This document shows positions 34,131-41,990 of a stretch of 64,000 nt of DNA, in pieces. The stretch spans positions 95,262 through 159,261 of the forward strand of contig JARLGI010000011.1 of assembly GCA_031296115.1 (NCBI GenBank). Direction: 5' to 3'. Position 1 is the first letter of the stretch. Every line of letters begins with the position of its first letter. Source of the stretch: Acidobacteriota bacterium (lineage in GTDB: Bacteria; Acidobacteriota; Terriglobia; Terriglobales; Acidobacteriaceae). Position numbers and translations under genes: made by a program. Below the pieces are notes generated by a model that was not told the origin of the DNA, made no database searches, and saw only the letters and a program-made list of their open reading frames with translations.

Positions 34131-35096
34131 TTAGGGCTTCAGCACGATCTTGCCGTGGGCGCCCGACGGCTTCATCACTTCCTGGTGAGCACGAGCGGCT
34201 TCCGCCAGCGGAATTTCCTGCCCGATGATTGGGCGCAAAGTACCCACTGTCAATCCGGCGATCAGCGCCGCATGCATCTCGCCATACTCGGTTTCGGTGG
34301 TGGCTACCAGGGTTACGCCGCGGATGTCGGCTTCGCGTCCCATGGCGTCGCGCGGATTGATCTCGACCGCGCCGCGGCTGCCGATCACCATGACCCGGCC
34401 TTTCTTGGCGAGCGCGGTCAGGTCCTTGCCCAGGTTCTTGTTGGCCAGCAGCTCCACGATGATGTCGACACCGCGGCCGTCCGTCAGTTTCATCAGCTCA
34501 TCGAGATAGTCATCGGACGAGTGATTGAGCACGTGGTGCGCGCCCTGGTCCTTCACCAATTGCATGCCGCGCTCGCTGCCCGCAGTGCCGATGACCGTCA
34601 TACCCACCGCGCGCGCCAACTGCACGGCAGCGATGCCCACTCCGCCGCTGGCGCCGTGCACCAGCACAGTCTCCGCCGGTTTCGCGTTGCCACGCTGAAA
34701 TAATCCGCGATAAGCAGTGCCGTAGGGCACGCCGATCGCCGCTCCCTGTTCAAAGCTGGCGTTGGCGGGCAGGCGTCGCACCTGCGACTGGTTGCACACA
34801 GCCTGCTCGGCATAGGTCCCGCTGCTGGCGCCGAAAGTGTAGACCCGGTCGCCCGCCTTCCATTGCTTCACGTCCAGCCCAACCGACAGCACGACTCCGC
34901 CTGCATCGCTTCCCGGCGTGTAGGGCAAGTTGGGCTTGAAGGCGTAGGTCCCGGTGCGGATATAGGCATCAACGGGATTGACGCCGGCCGCATGAACGCG
35001 GACCACGACTTGTCCCGGCCCCGGCTGGGGATCGGGCACCTCTTCGAGTTTCAGAACCTCAGGACCACCGAATTCGTGCACGCGGATGGCTTTCAC
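34131..35096 (-). CDS. qor: NADPH:quinone oxidoreductase (zinc-free MDR)
   Basis: 321 residues, medium-chain dehydrogenase/reductase of the quinone oxidoreductase type. Seen: VHEFGGPEVLKLEEVPDPQPGPGQV, VNPVDAYIRTG, YTPGSDAGGVV, the nucleotide loop VHGASGGVGIAAVQLA, and the C-terminal AARAHQEV and GKIVLKP. Zinc-ligand cysteines of alcohol dehydrogenases are absent, matching the Zn-independent class. It uses NADPH to reduce quinones or other electrophiles in the cytoplasm. Single gene, divergent from sufT with 120 bases between starts. Confidence 0.92.
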   Translation of the reverse strand: MKAIRVHEFGGPEVLKLEEVPDPQPGPGQVVVRVHAAGVNPVDAYIRTGTYAFKPNLPYTPGSDAGGVVLSVGLDVKQWKAGDRVYTFGASSGTYAEQAVCNQSQVRRLPANASFEQGAAIGVPYGTAYRGLFQRGNAKPAETVLVHGASGGVGIAAVQLARAVGMTVIGTAGSERGMQLVKDQGAHHVLNHSSDDYLDELMKLTDGRGVDIIVELLANKNLGKDLTALAKKGRVMVIGSRGAVEINPRDAMGREADIRGVTLVATTETEYGEMHAALIAGLTVGTLRPIIGQEIPLAEAARAHQEVMKPSGAHGKIVLKP

Positions 35097-35216
35097 GGTT
35101 CTCTCCTTATGCTGGAAACCGTATCAGATTTGGCGGCGGAAGTGCGACTCCCGCCCGGCCGGCGGGGGAGACGAACGCGGCCTCTTCCCGTTACACTAGC
35201 GGTAGCGAGGACTTGA

Positions 35217-35543
35217 ATGGCGGTTACGCAGGAAGATGTCATCGCAGCACTGAAAGAGTGCTACGACCCGGAAATTCCAGTCAACATTGTCGATCTAGGC
35301 CTAATCTACGAAGTTCGCGTGAAGCCCACGCAAGTAGCCAATCTCCCCGGAGAAGATGTCGAAGTGGAAATGACGCTGACCACGCCGGGCTGCCCATCGC
35401 ACGACTACATCAGCGACCGGGTGAAGCAGCGCCTGCTGCGCATGCCCGGGGTAAGCGATGCCACGGTCAACATCGTGTGGTATCCGCAGTGGACCCCGGA
35501 ACGGCTCAGTCCCGAGGCGCGAAAAGAGCTGGGAATCGACTAA
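35217..35543 (+). CDS. sufT: SufT/MIP18-family iron-sulfur assembly protein
   Basis: 108 residues, a single DUF59 domain: VIAALKECYDPEIPVNIVDLGLIYEV and LTTPGCPSHDYISDRVKQRL with the conserved Cys in TPGCP. The C-terminal VNIVWYPQWTPERLSPEARKELGI is typical of SufT. It helps deliver iron-sulfur clusters to target proteins (family knowledge). GAGGA 6 bases before the ATG supports the start. No suf operon is beside it, so it is a detached member. Confidence 0.92.
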   Translation: MAVTQEDVIAALKECYDPEIPVNIVDLGLIYEVRVKPTQVANLPGEDVEVEMTLTTPGCPSHDYISDRVKQRLLRMPGVSDATVNIVWYPQWTPERLSPEARKELGID

Positions 35544-35567
35544 CCGGACGAGCGCTCCGCGAGGGTG

Positions 35568-35855
35568 CTAGCGGTATTGCTTCTTGACTTCGCGCCAGGC
35601 GCTGACGCTGCGCTTTTCTGCCTCTTCCGCGAACCCTTCTCCCAGTTTTTGTAGCGTGGAGAAGATCTGCAGGCCCTTTTGCAGGTATTCGGGAGCGCTC
35701 TCCCACACGGCCTCAAACTTTTCCGGGTACTCTGAGGCCAACACTGCCAGGCCGGCGGCGGCGAAAGCCATGCCCAAAGGGCGGCGGCGAGAAACGATGA
35801 GGGTGGCGCCGACTCCGAGCGCCCCAACTACGATTGCCTTCTTCCAGCTTTGCAT
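35568..35855 (-). CDS. Small single-pass membrane hypothetical protein
   Basis: 95 residues. Two short hydrophobic stretches at ~7-21 (AIVVGALGVGATLIV) and ~26-41 (LGMAFAAAGLAVLAS), separated by SRRRP, suggest a membrane hairpin or one longer anchor. The C-terminal half is an amphipathic charged helix (AVWESAPEYLQKGLQIFSTL). Start supported by GAGAGGTGAGCGC upstream. No family recognised. It converges on sufT with 24 bases between stops. Confidence 0.7.
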   Translation of the reverse strand: MQSWKKAIVVGALGVGATLIVSRRRPLGMAFAAAGLAVLASEYPEKFEAVWESAPEYLQKGLQIFSTLQKLGEGFAEEAEKRSVSAWREVKKQYR

Positions 35856-36029
35856 GCGCTCACCTCTCCAGATAATAAACGGGGCCTAACCGCCAGACGG
35901 GTTAGAGCCAGTTCCTCGCTCTGCTGTTGCATGGCCTATGCGACAGTCTGAGTAAGTATCCATGCTGAGGGAAGGGAAATCAATCGCCGTTGTGACTGCC
36001 GGCCGGATCGGTCGATTCGTAAGCGCGTG

Positions 36030-36035
36030 TATAAT
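36030..36035 (+). promoter_or_regulatory. -10 box of the tRNA-Arg promoter
   Basis: TATAAT lies 10 bases before the mature tRNA 5' end. No good -35 hexamer is seen at the expected distance. Confidence 0.5.
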
Positions 36036-36045
36036 TTTCAGGAGC

Positions 36046-36122
36046 GCGCCCGTAGCTCAGCTGGATAGAGCGATTGCCTCCGGAGCAATAGGTCGGGAGT
36101 TCGAATCTCTCCGGGCGCGCCA
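36046..36122 (+). tRNA. tRNA-Arg (anticodon CCG)
   Basis: 77 bases including encoded CCA. Acceptor GCGCCCG pairs with CGGGCGC; D-arm GCTC...GAGC; anticodon stem ATTGC/GCAAT around loop CTCCGGA gives anticodon CCG; T-loop GTTCGAATC is standard. The last 46 bases are duplicated at 47453-47500, marking it as the insertion site of an integrative element. Confidence 0.97.
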
Positions 36123-36124
36123 GA
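36077..36124 (+). repeat. Attachment repeat at the tRNA end
   Basis: 48 bases from the anticodon loop of tRNA-Arg through CCA plus GA. It matches 47453-47500 except G at 36096 versus T at 47472. This is the att core left by site-specific integration into the tRNA 3' end. Confidence 0.9.
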
Positions 36125-36186
36125 GTTCTTCTTGCCCGTCAGTAAGTTGCGGCTGATCTGATAGCCCGTCGATTTCCCCACTTTTC

Positions 36187-36212
36187 CGACTGTGCCCAAT
36201 TTTGTGCCCACC
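36187..36212. repeat. 26-bp direct repeat, integrase 3' end, copy 1
   Basis: CGACTGTGCCCAATTTTGTG plus CCCACC is identical to 47299-47324. On the minus strand both encode GGHKIGHSR, the tail of the integrase. Confidence 0.85.
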
Positions 36213-36457
36213 TAGCCTCGACATTGCGGAAAGCACCGCATCTTCCGAGGGGTGAACATAGCGGCTTGAAATCGCAATCGAGCTGTGCCCCGCAATGCGG
36301 GCTAGCGTCCAAGCATCACAGCCAGATTCGCCCAGGCGAGTGAGGAAGGTGTGCCGGAAATCGTAAAGCACGAACCGGCGCACCTTGCTGAGTGTCAAAG
36401 CGCGGATGTGCTGCTTCTTTAGACTCGAATGGGTCAGCGGCGAGTATGCATTCAGCT

Positions 36458-37768
36458 TCATTTGAATAACTCCACGGTCGCGAACGGCTCAGCCGACCCC
36501 GGCCGGAAGCGATTGAGGGTGAAGTTCGTTGGTTTCCCGGGCTGCACGTCTACGAGGACGTAGTTGTATTCCTCTATCGGGCTTGCACCTTTCCAATACT
36601 GGTCCGGCGGGTAACCGTCGGGAACCTTGATATGCGTTCTGCCGGGAAGAATCGGATCCTGTTCCGCGCCGCCACCGCCCAGCATCAGGTATTTCACTCC
36701 GTCCACCTGATACAGCTCGGTGGTGTGCACGTGCCCGTTGAAGACGACGATGTCGAGGTCCTTGGCGTACGCGGCAATCGCCTTATGGGGATTCTGATCG
36801 GCGGGGATGGCTCCCATGCCGGAGCGCGCGAAGACAGGGCTGTGAAACGAAATGAAGACCTTCTTGGTGCCGTTGGCCTTGGCCTCATCCAGCCACTTCT
36901 GCATCTGCTCGATCTGCGCTTCGTAGGGGGGACGGGTCGAGCCCCAGCCCGACGGGTCGCGGTAGTCGTACGCGCCGGTCCAGAGGAAGATAAAACGCAC
37001 ACCCTCGTAATCGAACTTGTAGATGAGTTGTTTGTCGGAAATCCCGAATTTCGTCAGATAGGGAAACGCAGTCAGCAGGCCTTCGACGTCGGAGTCGCCC
37101 CACACTTCGTGGTTTCCGACAGCAGGAAAAACACGACCGGGCAGGCCGGCCTTCTCCATCTCGCGGTCTGGTTTGGGAAGTTGCTTCAGTATGTGCTCGT
37201 TCGCCAGCTTCCAGTAAGGATTGTCGGAGGGCTTGCTGCCCTGCTTGCCCCACCAGACCAGGTCTCCCGTGTTGACAATGAACTGAGCGCGCCCGCTCTT
37301 GATGTTCGCCACTACCTCTTTGGCCACCCAGTCGCCGCCTTCCAGCCGGAACATGGTGCGGCTCACCCCGGGAAGTAGTTTTATGTCTTCGACCGAAGCC
37401 TCCGTAACCCAGCCCTTATCGAACTTCAGCGTGGTTATTTCGCTTGCGGTATCGAACGGCATGACCATCTCCACCAGTTCCTTGGTGGACGGGTCATAGA
37501 TCAGCTTGACATCCTTTTGGACCACCTCTGGCGCCACTTTTACCGGAAGTACCAGTTCAAACATGTCAACCATGAGCTGGCGAGCTTCGGCCTCCTGGTC
37601 TTGCTTGTACGGGAGATACATCATCGACCGTGAGTCACCGTACACGGCAAACGAAAACCCTTTATTGGCAGGGTGTGAAGCTTGCTGCGCGATCGCGGTG
37701 AGCGGCTGAAGAGCCAGCGCGGCGATTAATACGAACAAGATAGAACAAACCTTTACAAAGTTCTTCAC
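36458..37768 (-). CDS. Exported calcineurin-like metallophosphoesterase
   Basis: 436 residues with a signal peptide (ILFVLIAALALQPLTAIAQQ, 10-29). Metal-binding motifs of the calcineurin-like fold are in order: AVYGDSR (Asp45), NTGDLVWWG (Asp169), VGNHEVWGD (Asn219-His220), FISFHSPVF (His309) and VFNGHVHTTEL (His346, His348). An insert of ~100 residues sits between the first two motifs. The C-terminal ~70 residues are beta-rich, like purple-acid-phosphatase-type or nucleotidase accessory domains. It acts in the periplasm or outside on an unknown phosphoester. First intact gene of the island; its stop overlaps the integrase remnant, suggesting a fusion junction. The 219 bases before the next gene show nothing. 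Confidence 0.9.
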   Translation of the reverse strand: MKNFVKVCSILFVLIAALALQPLTAIAQQASHPANKGFSFAVYGDSRSMMYLPYKQDQEAEARQLMVDMFELVLPVKVAPEVVQKDVKLIYDPSTKELVEMVMPFDTASEITTLKFDKGWVTEASVEDIKLLPGVSRTMFRLEGGDWVAKEVVANIKSGRAQFIVNTGDLVWWGKQGSKPSDNPYWKLANEHILKQLPKPDREMEKAGLPGRVFPAVGNHEVWGDSDVEGLLTAFPYLTKFGISDKQLIYKFDYEGVRFIFLWTGAYDYRDPSGWGSTRPPYEAQIEQMQKWLDEAKANGTKKVFISFHSPVFARSGMGAIPADQNPHKAIAAYAKDLDIVVFNGHVHTTELYQVDGVKYLMLGGGGAEQDPILPGRTHIKVPDGYPPDQYWKGASPIEEYNYVLVDVQPGKPTNFTLNRFRPGSAEPFATVELFK

Positions 37769-37987
37769 CAGTGATTTTCCTTTGGTCGAAACTGTTGCCT
37801 TGGCCCGAAGTGGTTAGGGCACAGGCAATGAGAATTATATGCGTAGCCGCGCAGTGGTTATGCGATTGGCATCACACGACCAAGGGCTTCTAAAGTATGC
37901 AAATGAGGTCGGTCTTAGGAAATAAGTGACGATATCCGGCCATCTCACACGTAATTAGGACCGGCGACAGAACGACCCATACACCCC

Positions 37988-38281
37988 TTACGCGCCCGAT
38001 GCTGAAGCTGACTGATTCAGAATGAGGTCGGTTGCCTTCTGTGCTTGTCCTGCAGCGATCAGTACCAGCCGAGGGTCTTTTTTGAGCACCTCAAGCCAAG
38101 TCCGCAGGTAGGCAGCACTGTTGTCGATGGTCTTGTTCTCGATACCGGAGAAGCCGCACAGGAATGCAGCTCCCATTTCTGCAACCAGCTCCTCGGCACT
38201 GTATTGCTCGTCGCCGAAACGCTCGAACTCGGTGAGCGTGGGTCGGTTGAGACGGAGAGGATGTCCGGTGGCGTGAGTCAA
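37988..38281 (-). pseudogene. ardC: ArdC-like antirestriction protein, frameshifted C-terminal half
   Basis: 97 codons after a TTG: THATGHPLRLNRPT, FGDEQYSAEELVAEMGAAFL, SAAYLRTWLEVLKKDPRLVL, QAQKATDLI. These are the conserved C-terminal half of ArdC/DUF1738 zincin-like proteins. The preceding half ends LFHD-stop in another frame. Restoring one A near 38281-38283 turns CATGATTGACTCAC into His-Glu-Leu-Thr-His, re-creating the HExxH zinc motif. The missing base thus falls in the codon of the catalytic Glu. ArdC proteins protect incoming mobile DNA from host restriction (family knowledge). Either a real mutation, a sequence error, or less likely a programmed shift. Confidence 0.85.
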
Positions 38282-39303
38282 TCATGGAACAGCGTTGAGT
38301 AAAACTCCTCAGCGCTATCGAATGATGGTCGATCCGGCATCTGAACCAGATCACGCATCTTGTTGTAGGCGGCATGATCGCTCCCGTAGCGGATGGCTGG
38401 CTTGCCGAGCCACTGGGTCACGATCTGCTCGCAGTTGTCGATCGGATCGATGTGCGGGACGGGCTCCGCAGCCTGAGGCGGCTGCAGTCGCAATCCCTCG
38501 CATTGGTTGAAGTTGAAGACGGTGTAGTAACGACAGAGGACCGATTTCTTCTCAATTACGTCCTCGCCGTCCTGCACTTCTCGGGTGCCGAACTTCCAGA
38601 ACACGACTGGCATGCCTTTTTCGCCCTTACGAACATGACCTCCCAGTTCGTTAGCTTGGCGGAGAGTCAGCCAGTACGGCGATGCACAGCCGCTGCTGGC
38701 CAGGATCCAGACATTGATGCCTCGATACGGGTGGCCGCTCAGCAGGTTACGGGGCAGTCCGTGCTGTCCGGGCGTACTCCACGGTTTGTGCCATGGTGCG
38801 GTACCAGCTTCGAGTTGTTTGATGATTCGTTCGGTGATGATCTCGTATACGTTTGCCATTGCAATTCCTTCCTTTCGTTTGAATTGGAGAAATAAGGTGG
38901 GTAGAAACGACAAAGGGCGGCATCGCTGCCGCCCTCGTCGCCTGGTTTGTGGTTGGGAGTTAGTGGATGATTGAGCCGTTCCGGCTTGGCTTTCTCTTGG
39001 AGAGAGAACGCAGCGGGAGCACACACAGAAGATCATCAAGGCGTTGACGATCGTGCCCCCAGCGGCAAACACGACCCCCTCAGGATTGATAATCCCGTGG
39101 GTGCCGTAGTTGAACAGCTCGGTGCCGAGGAGGGTTGTGCTCCGGTGTTTGGATATCCACCGAACACATCCTTCGGACGATGCGAATCGCCGTAACGGAG
39201 TCTCGTGCACGACTTCGTCCAGCTTGAACAGACCGAGCCAGAGCATCAGCCACAGGCCAATGCCAGCCAGGAATGAGCCTTTCATCGTTGGCGTGAAGGT
39301 CAT
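38278..39303 (-). CDS. Two-TM protein reading in frame into the N-terminal half of ArdC
   Basis: 341 codons in two parts. Residues 1-~115 form a small membrane protein with helices at ~10-26 (FLAGIGLWLMLWLGLF) and ~78-100, starting after a strong GGAGG. Residues 149-341 are the ArdC N-terminal ssDNA-binding domain (MANVYEIITERIIKQLEAG, PWHKPWS, NLLSGHPYRGINVWIL, WLTLRQANELGG, VRKGEKG), which has its own ATG at 38859 with AAGGAATT upstream. The linker (115-148) is Arg/Pro-rich and looks untranslated, so two proteins whose separating stop was lost are more likely than a true fusion. The product ends prematurely in the zinc motif (LFHD). Its ATG overlaps the preceding stop (ATGA). Confidence 0.7.
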   Translation of the reverse strand: MTFTPTMKGSFLAGIGLWLMLWLGLFKLDEVVHETPLRRFASSEGCVRWISKHRSTTLLGTELFNYGTHGIINPEGVVFAAGGTIVNALMIFCVCSRCVLSPRESQAGTAQSSTNSQPQTRRRGRQRCRPLSFLPTLFLQFKRKEGIAMANVYEIITERIIKQLEAGTAPWHKPWSTPGQHGLPRNLLSGHPYRGINVWILASSGCASPYWLTLRQANELGGHVRKGEKGMPVVFWKFGTREVQDGEDVIEKKSVLCRYYTVFNFNQCEGLRLQPPQAAEPVPHIDPIDNCEQIVTQWLGKPAIRYGSDHAAYNKMRDLVQMPDRPSFDSAEEFYSTLFHD

Positions 39304-39593
39304 CGAATACCTCCTTTCATTCGAGAACGGACCCGGCCAATGACCGTCAGCAGGAGCAGTTCGAAGGCGTTACTTCTCACGAAGCTCCTTAGGGCGGTGG
39401 CCAGGTGGGTAGCGAGTACTCGCTCGAAGCGGGTACTGACTCGGGTCTGGGCAGCCAATGTCCGTGACAACAAACGCAGTGGAGCTGCATCCGTGCCGTC
39501 CAAATACAGTGCCCGGATCACGCTGGCCCGCTTGCGAGCTCGGACAATGCCGACAGCGAGTGCGGACTCAGCCGCCAGCAAGGCAGTGATCAT
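39300..39593 (-). CDS. Small basic hydrophobic protein of the island operon
   Basis: 97 residues from the ATG at 39593, with GGGAGGT 6 bases upstream; the longer frame to 39797 overlaps the previous gene and lacks a site. An N-terminal Ala/Leu-rich helix (ITALLAAESALAVGIV) is followed by very basic amphipathic helices (RARKRASVIRALYLDG, RLLSRTLAAQTRVSTRFERVL) and a second hydrophobic stretch (NAFELLLLTVIGRV). No family recognised. Both ends overlap neighbours by ATGA, so it is translated in series with the 142-residue protein and the two-TM protein, as in conjugation or phage-like gene strings. Confidence 0.65.
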   Translation of the reverse strand: MITALLAAESALAVGIVRARKRASVIRALYLDGTDAAPLRLLSRTLAAQTRVSTRFERVLATHLATALRSFVRSNAFELLLLTVIGRVRSRMKGGIR

Positions 39594-40018
39594 CGCCCAC
39601 CTCCCAGCAGGTAGCCGAAGCGAACAAACGCCCCTGCGAGGCCTATGAGCAAAGACATCGCTATTGCGGCAAGGATTATGAGAACCACCTTGGAGATCCT
39701 GGCTCTCTGTGATCGTGGTTGAGCGAGTTGAGCCAACTTGGACAGAGCCGGGAGTTCGGCCTGAAGCTGCTCCGGATTGACATGCCAGCGTTGGCAATAA
39801 GCGGTGGTTAGGAGTTGAGATTCACGGTTTAGCACCAGATACAACGCCGATCCTCGGGCAAGACCTCGCCCTTCGTGGCCGTTAGCGGCCTGTAGAAGAG
39901 AAGCGAGACTTGCTTCCAGGTGACGGCGTTCGAAGTAATGCTGAACCGTGCGCAGTTGTGCTTTGCCAGCGTCTTGGAGACGAGTCAAAGGCACCCGCAC
40001 ATCGTGTGTGAGGTTCAT
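39590..40018 (-). CDS. Membrane-anchored helical protein, first gene of the coupled island operon
   Basis: 142 residues. AAGGAAAACTGT precedes the ATG. The N-terminal ~105 residues are helical and soluble (LTRLQDAGKAQLRTVQHYFE, LEASLASLLQAANGHEGRGL, LLTTAYCQRWHVNPEQLQAEL), and the C-terminus is one membrane helix (VVLIILAAIAMSLLIGLAGAF, 110-131) with a short Gly-rich tail. No family recognised. The stop overlaps the next start (ATGA). This arrangement, small anchored proteins ahead of ardC, resembles leading-region or transfer-associated genes of integrative elements, which is inference. Confidence 0.7.
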   Translation of the reverse strand: MNLTHDVRVPLTRLQDAGKAQLRTVQHYFERRHLEASLASLLQAANGHEGRGLARGSALYLVLNRESQLLTTAYCQRWHVNPEQLQAELPALSKLAQLAQPRSQRARISKVVLIILAAIAMSLLIGLAGAFVRFGYLLGGGR

Positions 40019-40219
40019 ACAGTTTTCCTTCTTTCTTGGGATTTGGTGTTGGGATTAGGGGTGGGTGGGCTCGAAACTCGGAGGAATCAGGCCCGGTACC
40101 CTAATCACCAGGTCCGTTCATCCGATTAAGAAATTGGTCTCATGCGCGAGACTTGGAAGATCAGGGGGAGGATTTCCACAGGGATGGATAAGTTCCATTG
40201 ATTATGGGAAACTCTGGGC

Positions 40220-40366
40220 ATGGCAAAGAAACGAACCAAACTTGAGAGGTCACAACGCCAAGCCGACCGATTGGGGAAGAGGCTAGATGGCACTCGGCGC
40301 GAAGCCGCCAAAAGGAAGGCTCGCGAGGATGTCAACCAAAGCGTTGAGCGGATAGTGAGGGAATAG
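40220..40366 (+). CDS. Small highly basic protein
   Basis: 48 residues, about 40 percent Lys/Arg (MAKKRTKLERSQRQADRLGK, then RREAAKRKAREDVNQSVERI). It is predicted to be one long helix. The ribosome site is poor (GGGAAACTCTGGGC), but the composition is strongly biased and the frame is clean. It might bind nucleic acid. It is divergent from the coupled island operon (start 40018) and followed after 5 bases by another short frame. Confidence 0.5.
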   Translation: MAKKRTKLERSQRQADRLGKRLDGTRREAAKRKAREDVNQSVERIVRE

Positions 40367-40371
40367 GTGGC

Positions 40372-40587
40372 ATGGCCAGTCCGGGAGCCAGAGCTTTTTT
40401 GTGGCCTGCCGGTGTAACCTCCTCGGCCATGATTCCAACCCTAGGAGTGTTGTGGGCCTGGCTTTGTGGCGTTCCTGGGAGCACGTTGTTTCTTCTGTTT
40501 GCTCTGTTCTGGGCGTTGTGGACGCTAGCAAGCAACTGGACAAGTTCAGGATCGATCCGCGAAAAGCGTCGTGAGGGCCACTGCTAA
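40372..40587 (+). CDS. Possible small hydrophobic protein
   Basis: 71 residues with two adjacent hydrophobic stretches (~20-34 and ~35-54, PTLGVLWAWLCGVPGSTLFL then LFALFWALWTLASNW) and a charged tail (REKRREG). It begins 5 bases after the stop of the basic protein, with AGGTGG just before the ATG, so the two could form a pair. No family recognised. Opposite-strand frames here look like shadows. Confidence 0.4.
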   Translation: MASPGARAFLWPAGVTSSAMIPTLGVLWAWLCGVPGSTLFLLFALFWALWTLASNWTSSGSIREKRREGHC

Positions 40588-40640
40588 TCTGCAGTCAGTG
40601 GCTGCATTCGATAGGAACTAGGGGCATTTGAGGTGACCCC

Positions 40641-41570
40641 ATGTTCAATGTTCGACGCGCACGCGTTCCACGAACTACCGCTTTCGATCCTACGTTGCCC
40701 TCGATTCGGGTGAATGGTTACTTGTTCCACGCTGAGACCTTTGGCGATCCCGCTTCTCCGCCCTTGATCGTCATACACGGCGGTCCCGGAGGCGACTACC
40801 ACTCCTTGCTTTCGCTCGCCATGCTTTCGGACGAATATCATGTGTTGTTTTACGATCAAAGAGGGTCTGGATTGTCCCCGAGGGAAGATTATTCTGATCC
40901 TTCGATAGAGGCCTTTCTTCGGGATCTTGACTCGCTTGTCGACTTGCATGGAATGGGTAGGAAGATGCGTCTGATTGGCCACTCCTGGGGTGGCATTCTT
41001 GCCACCGCTTATCTTGCCCGACATCCAGACAAGGTGAGCCATGCCGTTATCGCTGAGCCTGGCATCCTCCACCCGGAATCGGCGAAAGCAATGGTTGTGA
41101 AGTTGCGCGACTATCTGACTTTCTGGAAGAAGATTTCCGTGCTCCCGATCCTCCTCCGTTACCCCTTCGTTTTCTCCGAAGACGGACACGAGCGAATGGA
41201 CTATATAGCGACGAAGATGATGGGATCTTCCGAAGGCCCTCCCTATCAGTGCGAAGGCGAAAAGCTGCCGTCTGGCTTTGTCTGCCGGGGAGGTTATGCG
41301 ATCATGAAGGCTACAGTCATCCCTCTGATTGATAATCCCGCCCTTTTCCGCGACGATTACACCGACGGTCTGCACAAATACCTGGGGAAAATACTGTTGC
41401 TCAGCAGTGAATGTAGTTTCATCGGCTACGAGTTCCAAGAGCGGTATCATCGGCCAAGGTTTCCACGAGATACTCAACACGTAATGATCGATGGGACCGG
41501 GCACAACATGCTGACTTTAAGACCTGCTGAGAGTCTGAAGATCATTCGGCCCTTCCTCCGTCAGTTTTGA
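40641..41570 (+). CDS. Proline iminopeptidase-like alpha/beta hydrolase
   Basis: 309 residues, no signal peptide. Signature VIHGGPGGDYHS (oxyanion HGGPG, 45-50), FYDQRGSGLS, nucleophile Ser115 in LIGHSWGGILA, and C-terminal His288 in DGTGHNML. The HGGPG plus DQRGSG pair is diagnostic of the S33 proline iminopeptidase family, which removes N-terminal proline or cleaves related amides; some members are lactonases or esterases. The cap domain is shorter and atypical. Island cargo gene, not linked to a neighbour on its strand. Upstream TTTGAGGTGACCCC is a moderate ribosome site. Confidence 0.87.
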   Translation: MFNVRRARVPRTTAFDPTLPSIRVNGYLFHAETFGDPASPPLIVIHGGPGGDYHSLLSLAMLSDEYHVLFYDQRGSGLSPREDYSDPSIEAFLRDLDSLVDLHGMGRKMRLIGHSWGGILATAYLARHPDKVSHAVIAEPGILHPESAKAMVVKLRDYLTFWKKISVLPILLRYPFVFSEDGHERMDYIATKMMGSSEGPPYQCEGEKLPSGFVCRGGYAIMKATVIPLIDNPALFRDDYTDGLHKYLGKILLLSSECSFIGYEFQERYHRPRFPRDTQHVMIDGTGHNMLTLRPAESLKIIRPFLRQF

Positions 41571-41721
41571 ACTGGAATTCCCGTACCGAAGTCAGCAGCG
41601 AGTTGATCTGAAAGTGTTCCTCGAAGCAACGGTCAGCCTCAAAGGAAGCAGGGTTCGTGTCTCTGCGAGTTCAGAGATTCAATTTCCACCGCTGGTGGCA
41701 ACGGATACTATACAGCCGGAA

Positions 41722-41850
41722 CTTGACGGCTCGGATGCGTCGTAAGTTCCATAAAGCTTCTCCCAAGCACTCGTTTATTGGCGTTTCAAGTCGAGATTTA
41801 TCCCGGTGTTCCGGATCATCCTCGTGGCTTTTCCTCGCTTGTCAACGTTA
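41722..41850. repeat. Island repeat R, copy 1
   Basis: Shares with copies 2 and 3 the core TCCCAAGCAC-YCG-TTTATTGGCGTTTCAAG and, with copy 2, the preceding TCGGATG-S-GTCGTAAGTTCCATAAA. Lies 141 bases beyond the stop of the minus-strand kinase gene, i.e. on its 3' side. Flanks 41571-41721 and 41851-41990 hold no gene. Confidence 0.75.
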
Positions 41851-41990
41851 GCAGCTCGTTCCAGCTGCGACCCAAGCCTCTCCACGTTGACTATGGCCGT
41901 TCGTCAACCAGTATATTAGCGGGACATTCGGCGTTGTAATAGAACCCCAGCTCCTGATCCAACGGGCAGAAGTAAACCACCACCGTCGGA

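Larger units (their letters stand above)
36057..36461 (-). pseudogene. Tyrosine recombinase (integrase), C-terminal remnant
   Basis: 134 codons with only the last part of the catalytic domain: YDFRHTFLTRLGESG (His-x-x-Arg box), ARIAGHSSIAISSRYVHP (second His and the nucleophile Tyr). The N-terminal DNA-binding part and first catalytic Arg are absent; upstream sequence is the end of the phosphoesterase gene, whose stop overlaps this ATG. Complete enzymes are usually 300-400 residues. The last ~20 codons run into the tRNA complement, so the stop lies within att. Orientation toward the attachment site is normal for such elements. A rearrangement probably replaced the 5' half. Confidence 0.85.
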
